This document shows, in pieces, positions 55,827 to 64,000 of a stretch of 64,000 nucleotides of DNA. The notes under the pieces were generated by a model. That model was not told where the DNA came from and did not search any database. It was given only the letters and a program-made list of their open reading frames with translations. A program made the translations under genes and the position numbers. Position 1 is the first letter of the stretch; each line of letters starts with the position of its first letter. Origin of the DNA: Legionella quateirensis (GTDB lineage: Bacteria; Pseudomonadota; Gammaproteobacteria; Legionellales; Legionellaceae); contig NZ_LNYR01000041.1 in NCBI RefSeq assembly GCF_001467955.1, positions 616 through 64,615 on the forward strand, given 5' to 3'.

Positions 55827-56452
55827 CATCCTTATCGCATTGAATCCTAATGCCGGCAAAGCACCACATTCAGGAGATCCCTCATTGCATTCGGGATGAC
55901 GGTTTAATTGCGTCATCCTGAACGTAGTGAAGGATCTCCCGACTCAACCACCGCACCACATTCAGGAGATCCCTCATTGCATTCGGGATGACGATTAAAT
56001 TGCGTCATCCTGAACGTAGTGAAGGATCTCCCAACGCAACCACCGCACCACGTTCAGGAGATCCCTCATTTCATTCGGGATGACGGTTGAATTACGTCAT
56101 CCTGAACGTAGTGAAGGATCTCCCAACGCAACCACCGCACCACATTCAGGAGATCCCTCTTTGCATTCGGGATGACGGTTGAATTGCGTCATCCTGAACG
56201 TAGTGAAGGATCTCCCAACGCAACCACCGAACCACATTCAGGAGATCCCTCATTGCATTCGGGATGACGGTTGAATTACGTCATCCTGAACGTAGTGAAG
56301 GATCTCACAACGCAACCACCGCGCCACGTTCAGGAGATCCCTCATTTCATTCGGGATGACGGTTGAATTACGTCATCCTGAACGTAGTGAAGGATCTCCC
56401 AACACAAACACATCACCACATTCAGGAGCTCCCTCTTAGCATTCGGGATGAC
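55827..56452. repeat. Seven copies of the long palindromic repeat
   Basis: A degenerate first copy (~55827) and six good copies starting near 55912, 56003, 56095, 56187, 56278 and 56370, period about 91 bp. Each reads cgtcatcctgaacgtagtga, then aggatctcc, a central caaccaccgcaccac and tcaggagatccctc...gggatgacg. They share the ends of the 15.4 and 3.7 kb clusters but have a different central loop (caaccaccg instead of gcaggcacag). Confidence 0.9.
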
Positions 56453-56572
56453 GATTCTCAATAATATTAAGACGTCACGCTCTCAATACTGTATGTTGTA
56501 GAAAAATAAGTACAGTTCGACCCCACACTGAATTAAACTACAGAGCTTACGAAATATGAGCCGGAGTCTCCA

Positions 56573-57121
56573 ATGCAACAACCCAAGTGTTCCGTTTTTA
56601 TTGCCACAAGTCTTGATGGTTATATTGCCAGAGATGACGGATCTATTGATTGGTTAATGAAATCCCACGAACTGGTTCCTCAAGGCGAGGATTGTGGCTA
56701 TAAACAATTTATCGCCACTGTAGACACTCTGATTATGGGGCGGGCATCTTATGAAAAGATCAGAACCTTCGAAGAATGGCCCTACGGAACATTACCTGTC
56801 ATTGTAATGAGCAGTCACAATATTCAAATTCCTGAAGCTTTAAGTTCTCATGTCTCTGTAACGAGAAAAACCCCCGAAGAATTGATTGAGCAACTTCGTA
56901 CACAGGGAGTCAAGCATGTGTACATTGATGGAGGAGTCACCATACAGGGCTTTTTAGCCAAAAAACTGATTGATGAGTTAACAATTACCTACATTCCTGT
57001 ACTTATCGGTTCTGGACGCTCCTTGTTTGGTACACTTAAAGAAGATATTAACTTGAAGCTGCTCAAGACGGAAACGTTTGGAAATAATATAGTGCAGATC
57101 AAATACAGTGTAGTAAAGTAA
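56573..57121 (+). CDS. Dihydrofolate reductase/RibD-like reductase
   Basis: A 182-residue protein of the RibD C-terminal/DHFR-like fold: VFIATSLDGYIARDDGSIDW at the start, TLIMGRASYEKI (NADPH loop), VIVMSSHN and YIDGGVTIQGFL (the GG turn). This small family reduces pteridine- or ribosylamine-like substrates with NADPH, and the substrate here is unknown. GGAG lies 6 bases before the ATG. It faces the endonuclease I gene across a strong shared terminator. Confidence 0.88.
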   Translation: MQQPKCSVFIATSLDGYIARDDGSIDWLMKSHELVPQGEDCGYKQFIATVDTLIMGRASYEKIRTFEEWPYGTLPVIVMSSHNIQIPEALSSHVSVTRKTPEELIEQLRTQGVKHVYIDGGVTIQGFLAKKLIDELTITYIPVLIGSGRSLFGTLKEDINLKLLKTETFGNNIVQIKYSVVK

Positions 57122-57128
57122 AGGACAA

Positions 57129-57159
57129 CCCAATGCCCGAGCAAGACTCGGGTATTGGG
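57129..57159. terminator. Bidirectional terminator between convergent genes
   Basis: CCCAATGCCCGAG and CTCGGGTATTGGG form a 13-bp stem (one mismatch) with a 5-base loop, in the 45-bp gap between the two convergent stops. There is no long U-run on either side. Confidence 0.65.
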
Positions 57160-57166
57160 GATTCAT

Positions 57167-57901
57167 TTAGTACACTGGTTCAACTTTGATGTAAGGGTTA
57201 GTGTACCCTACAATATTGGCAACCTCAGCAGCCCAGGCCAATTCCCACAAATCTGGAGGGAATTCTCTGTTCCATTTTAGTAACAGTTCTCTTTGTTCAG
57301 GACTGATCTCCACCTGATATCTATCTGCCATAAAAAGGTTGGCACGAGCCACTATTCCTTTGGCTCTATCAGGCGGCTCAGCAATTTTTAAAGTCTTGTC
57401 GGCTTCAAATTCACACCCGTAATACCCCCTTTTATTTTCAAGATATCCAAAACTGTAATTGGAACGTTTCTGATTCACAGCACCTACTGATGGCCAAAGA
57501 TTATATAATTCAGCTTCCTTTCTTCTGAATTCAGGATCGATTTTTTCACAGCATTTTCGCCCCTTATATTCTTTGCCTGTTTTTTCACTAACGCACATCT
57601 TTTCCTTCCAGCATTGATGATAGCGGCCAAAATCTGATGCCGGCATCATATGCTCCCATTCCACCCGCCTTGCTCGTTCAATGGGGGCTGCTGTGTTCAT
57701 ACTACAACTGGTTAAATCAACATTCTTTTCTTTATCATACTTACATCCACAATACAGCGTGATTTGATGCATAGAAAACAGATCAAAGGCAATTTTTTTA
57801 GCGGTAGTGAAGGTTAGTGGGGCTGTTGCGAAACTTATCCCGAAAGGCAGGATAAGAAGAATAGATATCAGTTTAACTCGTTGTAATACGCCATTAAACA
57901 T
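57167..57901 (-). CDS. Endonuclease I (EndA/Vvn-type), exported
   Basis: A 244-residue periplasmic or secreted nuclease cutting DNA without sequence preference. The signal is FNGVLQRVKLISILLILPFGISFA. Core motifs are VEWEHMMPASDFG (the His/Glu of the beta-beta-alpha-metal site), ELYNLWPSVGAVNQKRSNYSFGYL (Asn ligand) and GYYGCEFEAD. Cys in YCGCKY, TSCSM, HQCW, MCVSE and KCCEK could form the stabilising disulfides of this family. ATG 57901 has GGAGG 8 bases upstream and begins the signal; an in-frame ATG at 57925 is rejected. Confidence 0.9.
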   Translation of the reverse strand: MFNGVLQRVKLISILLILPFGISFATAPLTFTTAKKIAFDLFSMHQITLYCGCKYDKEKNVDLTSCSMNTAAPIERARRVEWEHMMPASDFGRYHQCWKEKMCVSEKTGKEYKGRKCCEKIDPEFRRKEAELYNLWPSVGAVNQKRSNYSFGYLENKRGYYGCEFEADKTLKIAEPPDRAKGIVARANLFMADRYQVEISPEQRELLLKWNREFPPDLWELAWAAEVANIVGYTNPYIKVEPVY

Positions 57902-58218
57902 AACGATGTCCTCCATGTGCATCAATTAAAATCCAATAGATTTAATCTCGCTCGGAGGTTGGAGGTTCCCAAAGAAACATGTTGGACTAAAAACGCTGTA
58001 CTGCGTAATCAGGTGCTCAATGTCACATCACTCTGATTACAACTCTTTATTCAATTAAATGATAAAGAATCGCTCCATAGGCATCTATATTAAAAAAACT
58101 TTATTATTTCAACAAGTTATGCGCGCAATTAGCACTAAGGATGGCAAATAAGAACGCACTGATTAATATGATTTCTTAAAATGATTGTTGATTAAATAAT
58201 GTGCGATATTTAGCAGCA

Positions 58219-58254
58219 ATAAAGCCTCCCGAATATCGGTTAAAGAGGCTTTAT
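58219..58254. terminator. Hairpin between nuclease and small secreted protein genes
   Basis: ATAAAGCCTC and GAGGCTTTAT form a perfect 10-bp stem with a 16-base loop containing ccgaatatcgg. It lies 27 bases past the stop of the 58281-58643 gene. U-tract is poor. The rest of the 57902-58280 gap is AT-rich with no other feature seen. Confidence 0.4.
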
Positions 58255-58280
58255 CATGTAAAAAAATAAATAAATATTTT

Positions 58281-58643
58281 TTATAGTGAATTTTTTATTC
58301 TTTGTGCTTCAAATTTGGAATGCGATATTTGAATGTATCTGTTGCAATTATTCAACTCAGCATACTGCAAACTATAGACTGCATTATCGAGCTCTTTTTT
58401 CGCAGCGGAATAAACATCTTCGATTAACCAGTCTCCGGCAATATCAATTTGCATGGATGCCATTGCAAGTTTTTCTGCACATGCTCTTTTTTCCTGGCTT
58501 GATACTAAAGAGGCAACAGTTTGCGCCAAATCGCGACATTTTTGCGTCAAAATATCTTTACTCTCGAAGGTATTATTTGAATTTGCATTTAAAGCCAAAA
58601 CAGGCAGGCTTAGAATTAAAACTCCTTTTAATCTATTAATCAT
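58281..58643 (-). CDS. Small secreted protein, unknown function
   Basis: A 120-residue protein starting at ATG 58643, where AGGAG lies 5 bases upstream and a signal peptide (MINRLKGVLILSLPVLALNA) begins. The mature part is helical with Cys in QKCRDL, RACAEK and NNCNRY. An in-frame start at 58736 adds an unlikely 31-residue extension. No family recognised; it looks like a small helical periplasmic protein. Confidence 0.55.
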   Translation of the reverse strand: MINRLKGVLILSLPVLALNANSNNTFESKDILTQKCRDLAQTVASLVSSQEKRACAEKLAMASMQIDIAGDWLIEDVYSAAKKELDNAVYSLQYAELNNCNRYIQISHSKFEAQRIKNSL

Positions 58644-58773
58644 ATAAACTCCTGTAATTTTCTGAATAAAACCTTTACTAAAATTGCATTTCCCTAAAAC
58701 AACTAATGGTAAATCCAGAGGATAATCCTGTCTCATGTCTCAGAAATCGTGAACTTAATACCAGAGTAAACGT

Positions 58774-58804
58774 AAAAAAACTCTGGAAGTTCTTCCATCC
58801 AGAG
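58774..58804 (-). terminator. Rho-independent terminator of the E1/GcdH operon
   Basis: On the minus strand CTCTGGA and TCCAGAG form a stem with a 10-base loop, followed directly by TTTTTTT. It lies 84 bases past the stop of the acyl-CoA dehydrogenase gene. Confidence 0.85.
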
Positions 58805-58887
58805 ACAGAAGAACTTGAATCGAACAATTACTTGTTAAGTAATTAACTTGTGGTAATCAGAGCTGACTTGATAAAAGCAGAACATCT

Positions 58888-60045
58888 TTAACCAAAAGCG
58901 TTAATTCCTGTTATATGTCTTCCCATGACCAGGGTATGAACATTATCAGTACCCTCATAAGTAAAGACCGATTCCAAATTAAGCATATGTCTGATGACAT
59001 GATACTCAAGACTAATTCCATTTCCGCCCATTAGATTCCTACATTTTCGTGAAATTTTCAATGCTTCACGACAAGCATTCCCTTTAGCCAGCGAAATCAT
59101 CGTAGGAGTTTCCCGATGTTGATCTTTCAAGCGGCCTATCTGTAAATTTAAGCATTGTGCTTTAATAATCTCGGTATACATTTCTGCCAAATCTTTCTGG
59201 ATCAATTGAAAAGAAGCCAAAGGTTTATCAAATTGCTTACGTTCCAACACATAATCACGCACCAGATCAAAACACGCCATAGCAGCACCCATCGCTCCCC
59301 AGGCAATCCCATATCGCGCCTGACTCAAACAACTCAACGCCGCGCCCAAACCCTTTTCAGTTCCTGGAAGAAGATTTTCATCAGGAACAAAAACATGATC
59401 AAAAACCAACTCACCCGTTATGGAAGCACGTAAAGACATTTTCAATTTAATCTCAGGGCAACTCATTCCCTTGGCTCGGGTATCAACAATAAAGCCTCTG
59501 ATACCAGACTCCGTCTTTGCCCAGACTATTGCAATATCCGCTATAGGAGCGTTGGTAATCCACATTTTTGCCCCATTTAAAATCCAGCCGCCATCCACTT
59601 TTTTGGCATGGGTACGCATGCTCGCCGGATCTGAACCGGAATCAGGCTCCGTTAAACCAAAACAGCCAATCACTTCACCAGCAGCCATCGCCGGCAAATA
59701 CCGCATTTTTTGTTCTTCATTTCCAAATTTGAAAATTGGGTACATGCATAAAGAGCTTTGTACGGAAACAAAACTACGCAATCCACTATCGCCCCGTTCT
59801 AACTCCTGGCATACCAATCCATACGATACGTAAGAAGCCTCTGATCCACCGTATTGAGTAGGCAAAGTCAAACCTAATAACCCCAGCTCAGCAGATTGTT
59901 TAATTAATTCGCGGGGAAAATGAGCATGTTCAAAAGATTCAGCCATCAATGGAATTACATCATTGCTGACAAAACGCGCAACGCTATCACGTATCATGCG
60001 CTCATCATCATGCAATTGTTCATCAAGAAATAACAAGTCGTCCAC
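58888..60045 (-). CDS. gcdH: Glutaryl-CoA dehydrogenase-like acyl-CoA dehydrogenase
   Basis: A 385-residue FAD enzyme. The catalytic base is Glu364 (TYEGTDNVH) and the glutaryl-CoA contact Arg90 lies in GLRSFVSVQSSL, both hallmarks of glutaryl-CoA dehydrogenase. FGLTEPDSGSDP and WITNAPIADI are the FAD-binding blocks. It would convert glutaryl-CoA to crotonyl-CoA in lysine/tryptophan breakdown. The start overlaps the end of the fused E1 gene by 23 bases, so both are translated from one transcript, ended by the terminator at 58774-58804. Confidence 0.92.
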   Translation of the reverse strand: MDDLLFLDEQLHDDERMIRDSVARFVSNDVIPLMAESFEHAHFPRELIKQSAELGLLGLTLPTQYGGSEASYVSYGLVCQELERGDSGLRSFVSVQSSLCMYPIFKFGNEEQKMRYLPAMAAGEVIGCFGLTEPDSGSDPASMRTHAKKVDGGWILNGAKMWITNAPIADIAIVWAKTESGIRGFIVDTRAKGMSCPEIKLKMSLRASITGELVFDHVFVPDENLLPGTEKGLGAALSCLSQARYGIAWGAMGAAMACFDLVRDYVLERKQFDKPLASFQLIQKDLAEMYTEIIKAQCLNLQIGRLKDQHRETPTMISLAKGNACREALKISRKCRNLMGGNGISLEYHVIRHMLNLESVFTYEGTDNVHTLVMGRHITGINAFG

Positions 60046-62260
60046 TTTCCTTCTCCCTTTTATCTGACTGTAATGCGACTACCGCTTCTATAATACTTTC
60101 CTGACTGGGTAATAAATAATGCCAGGCAGTTCCTAATGGAATAAAACAATCTTTACCGGTGAGACGTTTTATTTTCAATCCTGATGCAGCTTCTTCCATC
60201 AATAATGTCACTAATCCTTCACTAATTGAGCCGCTTTGTCTACCTTCATCGACAATTAAAATTCGTTTTGCATTGGCCACTTCGTTTAATATGGCTTCTT
60301 TTGGTAAAGGACTAAGCCAGCGTAAATCGACAATTTTAACTTTGATCCCATGATTCTCGCGCAACACTTTCTCAGCCTGACGCGATAAATAATACCCATT
60401 TGCATAAGTTAAAATAACCGTATCGCCTTCACCGAAAACCCCTACACTGCCCTGAGTAATCAGTTCATTCGGAGCAGGGTAATCAAATAGCCAACCATTA
60501 TCTCCCGGGCTATGCAAATCTTTAGTCATATATAACGCAATAGGTTCTAAAAACACGACTACCCGACCTTCCTGAGCCGCCAAACGCATACACGTTCGTA
60601 ACATTCGCGCAGCATCTGGGCCATTTGAAGGGCAAGCCACAATAACTCCAGGTAAATCGCGCAATACAGCAATGGAGTTATCATTATGAAAATGTCCACC
60701 AAAACCTTTTTGATAAGCCAGCGATGCGATTCTTAACACCATGGGATTTTTATATAAGCCACTGGAGAAAAAAGATAGGGTAGACGCTTCACCACGTAAT
60801 TGATCTTCTGCATTATGTAAATAAGCTAGAAACTGGATTTCAGGTACGGGGATAAACCCATTATGGGCCAAACCAATAGCGGTTCCCAGTATAGTCGTTT
60901 CATCCAAAATAGTATCAAAAACTCTGCGTTGACCAAAACGTGCCTGAAGATCAGCGGTAACCCGATAGACCCCACCCTTCTTACCCACATCTTCACCAAA
61001 GATCAGCATATTGGAATATTGCAGCATCAAATCCGTCAACGCAAAGTTAATGTGTTGACACATATTGCGCTTTAAAGACAACTGATTGTAGGCGCCAGCG
61101 AATGCCTTAACTCGTTTCGGTTCATCCGGGAGAGCATACCCTTTCTTTTTTTCTACCTTTGGAATTATTGAAGCCATCACTTCTTCAGCACTGTTCATTC
61201 GAGGCTCTCTTATTGCCTCCACTGCTTTCGCTTCGATAAGGTCTTTATTATCCTGGTACAGATCAACCATGGCTTGCAGGGTCATCCAGCCTTCCCGATA
61301 TAGAATACCGGCAGTATGCAGTAAGGGATCATTGGCCTCTCTGCGTTCTATTTCGGTTTGATTAGAGTATTGAGATTCAATATCAGAACCAGCATGACCC
61401 AACAAGCGAACACAGCGCATGTGTAAAAACACGGGTTGTTTTTTTGTTCGAGCCAGATATTCTGCTTCCTGAGCTTTCGCATAGGTATCGGCAATATTTA
61501 AGCCATCACAGGTGATATAATGCAGCCCTGGACGTGAACCGATTGAAGTCTCTATCCAGTTGGATGGTGTAGGGACTGAAATGCCAATACCGTTATCTTC
61601 GCACACAAATACTATGGGCAAAGGATAATTTTGTTGAGTAATCCAGGAGCATGCATTCAGTGTGGTCTGAGTCGATGCGTGATTGGTCGAAGCATCACCA
61701 AAGGAACAGATAATAACTGAGTCCGCAGCCAGATTACCTGATATACCCAGCTCTTTTGCCCGGGTTATGGATAAGGCAGCTCCTAATGCTTTAGGTAAAT
61801 GAGAAGCAATAGTGGATGTTTGAGGTGGAATATTTAATGGGACACTGCCAAATACCTTATGTCGACCACCTGATATCGGATCACATGCCGCGGCTACTAA
61901 AGACAAAAGAATATCTTTTACACCATCCGTACCCTGAAGTTGTTTTGCCCTTTGTAAATAGAATGCGCCGCTGCGGTAATGTAAAAAAGCCATATCGGTA
62001 TGTTTAAATACCTGCCCCATTACGGCATTACCCTCATGTCCGCTACTGCCTATGGTATAAAATGACAACCCTTTTTCTTTTAACTGTCTGGCAATTAAAT
62101 CAAGCAAACGGGATTTAATCTGTGAATCAAAAAGTTCTATGGCAGTTTTTTTATCCAATTCTGCCATTTCGGGACTCATAGTACTGTGGGGCTCCGGGAA
62201 ATCCCCTTGCAATACTCGCTTAATAAACTGCTCATCAACTACACTGGCTCTATCTAACAT
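60023..62260 (-). CDS. Fused alpha/beta 2-oxoacid dehydrogenase E1 (thiamine diphosphate)
   Basis: A 745-residue single-chain E1 in which the alpha subunit (about 1-370) and beta subunit (about 390-745), usually separate, are joined. Alpha: YTIGSSGHEGNAVMGQVF, then GDASTNHASTQTTLNAC (thiamine diphosphate and Mg site) and VCEDNGIGISV. Beta: FGEDVGKKGGVYRVT, ETTILGTAIGLAHNG, VPEIQF. It would decarboxylate a branched-chain or similar 2-oxoacid. No E2 or E3 gene is in the window. ATG 62260 has AGGG 8 bases upstream; GTG 62266 is possible. It overlaps the glutaryl-CoA dehydrogenase gene, which suggests feeding of one acyl-CoA pathway (e.g. 2-oxoadipate to glutaryl-CoA). Confidence 0.9.
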   Translation of the reverse strand: MLDRASVVDEQFIKRVLQGDFPEPHSTMSPEMAELDKKTAIELFDSQIKSRLLDLIARQLKEKGLSFYTIGSSGHEGNAVMGQVFKHTDMAFLHYRSGAFYLQRAKQLQGTDGVKDILLSLVAAACDPISGGRHKVFGSVPLNIPPQTSTIASHLPKALGAALSITRAKELGISGNLAADSVIICSFGDASTNHASTQTTLNACSWITQQNYPLPIVFVCEDNGIGISVPTPSNWIETSIGSRPGLHYITCDGLNIADTYAKAQEAEYLARTKKQPVFLHMRCVRLLGHAGSDIESQYSNQTEIERREANDPLLHTAGILYREGWMTLQAMVDLYQDNKDLIEAKAVEAIREPRMNSAEEVMASIIPKVEKKKGYALPDEPKRVKAFAGAYNQLSLKRNMCQHINFALTDLMLQYSNMLIFGEDVGKKGGVYRVTADLQARFGQRRVFDTILDETTILGTAIGLAHNGFIPVPEIQFLAYLHNAEDQLRGEASTLSFFSSGLYKNPMVLRIASLAYQKGFGGHFHNDNSIAVLRDLPGVIVACPSNGPDAARMLRTCMRLAAQEGRVVVFLEPIALYMTKDLHSPGDNGWLFDYPAPNELITQGSVGVFGEGDTVILTYANGYYLSRQAEKVLRENHGIKVKIVDLRWLSPLPKEAILNEVANAKRILIVDEGRQSGSISEGLVTLLMEEAASGLKIKRLTGKDCFIPLGTAWHYLLPSQESIIEAVVALQSDKREKESGRLVIS

Positions 62261-62449
62261 CACCACACCCTGTTTAAATTGCGTAATGACCAGATGAACT
62301 CAAGGCTATATTCAATTACATTAAGAGTAATGATTTTCTCAGTTCAATTCCTGGTATCCCTTCCTGGTGAATTTTAAAGCAATTCACAACTCTGCCGATA
62401 ACAAAGACGTTGAGTATATACTGATTCAAATTGAACCGGAAGAACGCCT

Positions 62450-63625
62450 ATGGCTGTTGAAATGAATAAATCTTCAAGCGTCAGGTTAACCCCTGTCCAG
62501 GAGATAAAATTAGCAAAACCAGCCACGGAACTTTATGTAGGACAAATCCTCAAAACTGTGGTCGTCACTGCATTAACGAATAATCAGGTATTGATTAATA
62601 TTAACGGGCAAAATCTCAATGCCAAAAGTTCACATCATTTTACTCCGGGAGAACTGCTCGAAGTTAAAGTGATTGCAAACCAACATGAAACCATACTCGA
62701 AGTGCAACAGAAGAATCCAGAACTATCCATACTGCAAAATGCCCTGCTCCAGGCTCTGCCCAAACAGGCACCTCCAACAAATATGCTGCAGACCCTCACT
62801 GAATTAATGAAATCAGACCAATTACCTTACTCGCTCAATCAACAGATTAAATCCCTGTTAAACAGCATTACAGGCCTGACTCAGTTACCTCAACAATTCA
62901 TGCAGGCGATTAATCAGAGTGGTATTTTTTTAGAGTCGACATTGCTGGATTGGCGAAGAAGCACAAATCAGCAAAAACTAAAATCAGATTTCAAAGGACA
63001 ATGTTTCAAATTATTAAATTGTTTACCTGAAGATAGAAGAGTCAATCCCTACAGGGTTCCTGATACAGAAATAAAACAATTAGCTCAGGATCCTTTGCCT
63101 TTACCAGGGGCTATACCTCAACCTTTATCCAAAAGCATGTTGCTGAACACCTTGGACTTGTCGCTTGAAGCATTGCAGCATGTATTACGCGATCAGATCA
63201 ATCAAGTAATAGCGCGAATCACAGCGAATCAAATTAATCATCTGTCTAATGATCACAAGGAAGGATATCTCGTGATGCTGGATCTGCCTGTAAAAACCGA
63301 GCAAAACATAGACGTCATTCCTATGATGATCAAACAACATAAAGCAGAGCCTATGCAACAGTCTCGATGGTCACTATCGTTTGCCCTCAATCTGACTCAT
63401 CTTGGAGCCTTGCAAGCAACGGTAACTCTTAATGCGAAACACATCGATATTAAAATCAATACCCAAAATGCATCAGCCTTAAAAACGCTTGAAGAATATC
63501 AACTGGAAATGAAACAAGTTCTTTCTGATTTAGGACTCAAGCTTCGCAACTGGAATGTACAAGCAGGATTGGAAGAAAATCACATTGATGTTGCGAATTT
63601 ACGATTACTGGACATACGCATATGA
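62450..63625 (+). CDS. FliK-like flagellar hook-length control domain protein
   Basis: A 391-residue protein. The C-terminal ~90 residues (SRWSLSFALNLTHLGALQATVTL, ending RNWNVQAGLEEN) match the FliK C-terminal domain. The N-terminal part has a beta-rich segment (LKTVVVTALTNNQVLININGQ) and a Gln/Leu-rich middle, shorter on Pro/Gln repeats than classic FliK. FliK sets hook length and switches export specificity through the FlhB C-domain. Its stop overlaps the start of the FlhB-C-like gene (ATGA), so the pair is translationally coupled. Confidence 0.8.
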   Translation: MAVEMNKSSSVRLTPVQEIKLAKPATELYVGQILKTVVVTALTNNQVLININGQNLNAKSSHHFTPGELLEVKVIANQHETILEVQQKNPELSILQNALLQALPKQAPPTNMLQTLTELMKSDQLPYSLNQQIKSLLNSITGLTQLPQQFMQAINQSGIFLESTLLDWRRSTNQQKLKSDFKGQCFKLLNCLPEDRRVNPYRVPDTEIKQLAQDPLPLPGAIPQPLSKSMLLNTLDLSLEALQHVLRDQINQVIARITANQINHLSNDHKEGYLVMLDLPVKTEQNIDVIPMMIKQHKAEPMQQSRWSLSFALNLTHLGALQATVTLNAKHIDIKINTQNASALKTLEEYQLEMKQVLSDLGLKLRNWNVQAGLEENHIDVANLRLLDIRI

Positions 63626-63915
63626 AAAAAAATAAAACCCGGGCTGTAGCATTACGCTATGATGGCACTTCCGCTCCCAGAGTTACTGCCAAAGGGGAAG
63701 GATATATTGCCCGACAAATCATTGCTACAGCCAAAGAGCATGGAATTCCGCTGGAGCAGAATGAGGAACTGACCTCGCTACTGGCTAACGTTCATATCAA
63801 TGAAGAAATTCCCAAGGATTTGTACGCCGCAGTCGCTCAGATATTGGCCTTTCTTTATTATGTGGATGAAAAAAAATCAGAGAATATAAAAGGAAATGAC
63901 ACAACTGGCATTTAA
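63622..63915 (+). CDS. FlhB C-terminal-domain-like protein
   Basis: A 97-residue protein resembling the cytoplasmic switch domain of FlhB/YscU: AVALRYDGTSAPRVTAKGEGYIARQIIATAKEHGIPL, then LTSLLANVHINEEIPKDLYAAVAQILAFLY. It has no membrane part and lacks the NPTH autocleavage site. Such stand-alone FlhB-like proteins exist next to FliK-like genes in many gamma-proteobacteria. It is coupled to the preceding gene by a 4-base overlap. Confidence 0.88.
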   Translation: MKKNKTRAVALRYDGTSAPRVTAKGEGYIARQIIATAKEHGIPLEQNEELTSLLANVHINEEIPKDLYAAVAQILAFLYYVDEKKSENIKGNDTTGI

Positions 63916-63964
63916 TGGCCAATTAATCTACAATATGCTTATAATAACCACAAGAGGTTGCACT

Positions 63965-64000
63965 ATGAAATGGATATTGTTAATAGGAGTTACCTTATTA
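63965..64000 (+). CDS. Start of a further gene (partial)
   Basis: ATG 63965 with AGAGG 8 bases upstream begins MKWILLIGVTLL, the first 12 residues of a signal peptide or membrane segment. The rest is beyond the window. Confidence 0.55.
   Translation, partial: MKWILLIGVTLL

Noticed and set aside
55827..56452. Regular ~91-bp repeats as a CRISPR array
   Set aside because: The repeats are far too long, lack unique spacers of uniform size, and no cas gene is present.

Overview
The window looks like chromosomal DNA of a Legionella species, probably not L. pneumophila itself. The grounds are low G+C throughout, many short genes separated by dispersed palindromic repeats, and a concentration of eukaryotic-like or Dot/Icm-effector-like proteins. 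These include a protein kinase, a WipA/WipB-type PPP phosphatase, a C58-type cysteine protease, a patatin, a Fic protein, two SidB/Sdb-like hydrolases and an SH2-like protein. They sit among ordinary gamma-proteobacterial metabolic genes. The species is inferred from gene content only.

Layout. 0-8.2 kb: secreted hydrolases (an alpha/beta hydrolase and an Ntn hydrolase), an outer-membrane barrel, and a thaumatin-like protein paired with a SPOR+barrel protein. 8.5-13.7 kb: an effector-like island on the minus strand (kinase, PPP phosphatase, C58 protease). 14-18 kb: MFS transporter and katG. 18.2-21.8 kb: patatin, LCAT-like hydrolase and an EF-hand membrane protein. 22.4-26.2 kb: small-molecule enzymes (haloperoxidase-like hydrolase, SMP-30 lactonase, aldo/keto reductase, NnrE-like domain). 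26.5-29.9 kb: a compact DUF3570 / TlpA thioredoxin / DUF4266 lipoprotein / ApbE-like operon, the best candidate here for a poorly described system. 30.1-36.7 kb: an interrupted Fic gene, a SnoaL-like protein, an Sdb-like hydrolase and two hypothetical, possibly effector proteins. 37.5-41 kb: DUF4239 protein, sulfide:quinone oxidoreductase, and a type IV pilin with a long Gly-Asn-Ser tail encoded by a 9-bp tandem repeat. 42-46.4 kb: a patch of APH-type kinases, a GNAT enzyme, an esterase and gene remnants. 46.5-50 kb: a second Sdb-like copy inside a duplicated segment, several pseudogenes, an SH2-like protein and a VOC protein. 50-55.7 kb: hypothetical genes, tRNA-Pro and a RecB-nuclease/helicase fusion. 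56.5-64 kb: a RibD-like reductase, endonuclease I, an E1-alpha/beta fusion with glutaryl-CoA dehydrogenase, and FliK-like plus FlhB-C-like genes.

How the genes work together. The DUF3570-to-ApbE genes are co-directional, and the last two overlap, with the ApbE ribosome-binding site lying inside the Gly/Cys codons of the DUF4266 gene. The fused 2-oxoacid dehydrogenase E1 and glutaryl-CoA dehydrogenase overlap and share a terminator, which suggests one catabolic route. The kinase and the PPP phosphatase are neighbours and could act on related phosphorylation events in the host.

Repeats are a major theme. There are three clusters of one long palindromic repeat (3.7, 15.4 and 55.8 kb), fragments of a MITE with GGGTSTGTTGACA ends at seven places, REP-like palindromes, and hairpins bounded by GGGGTC motifs around the duplicated 46-48 kb segment.
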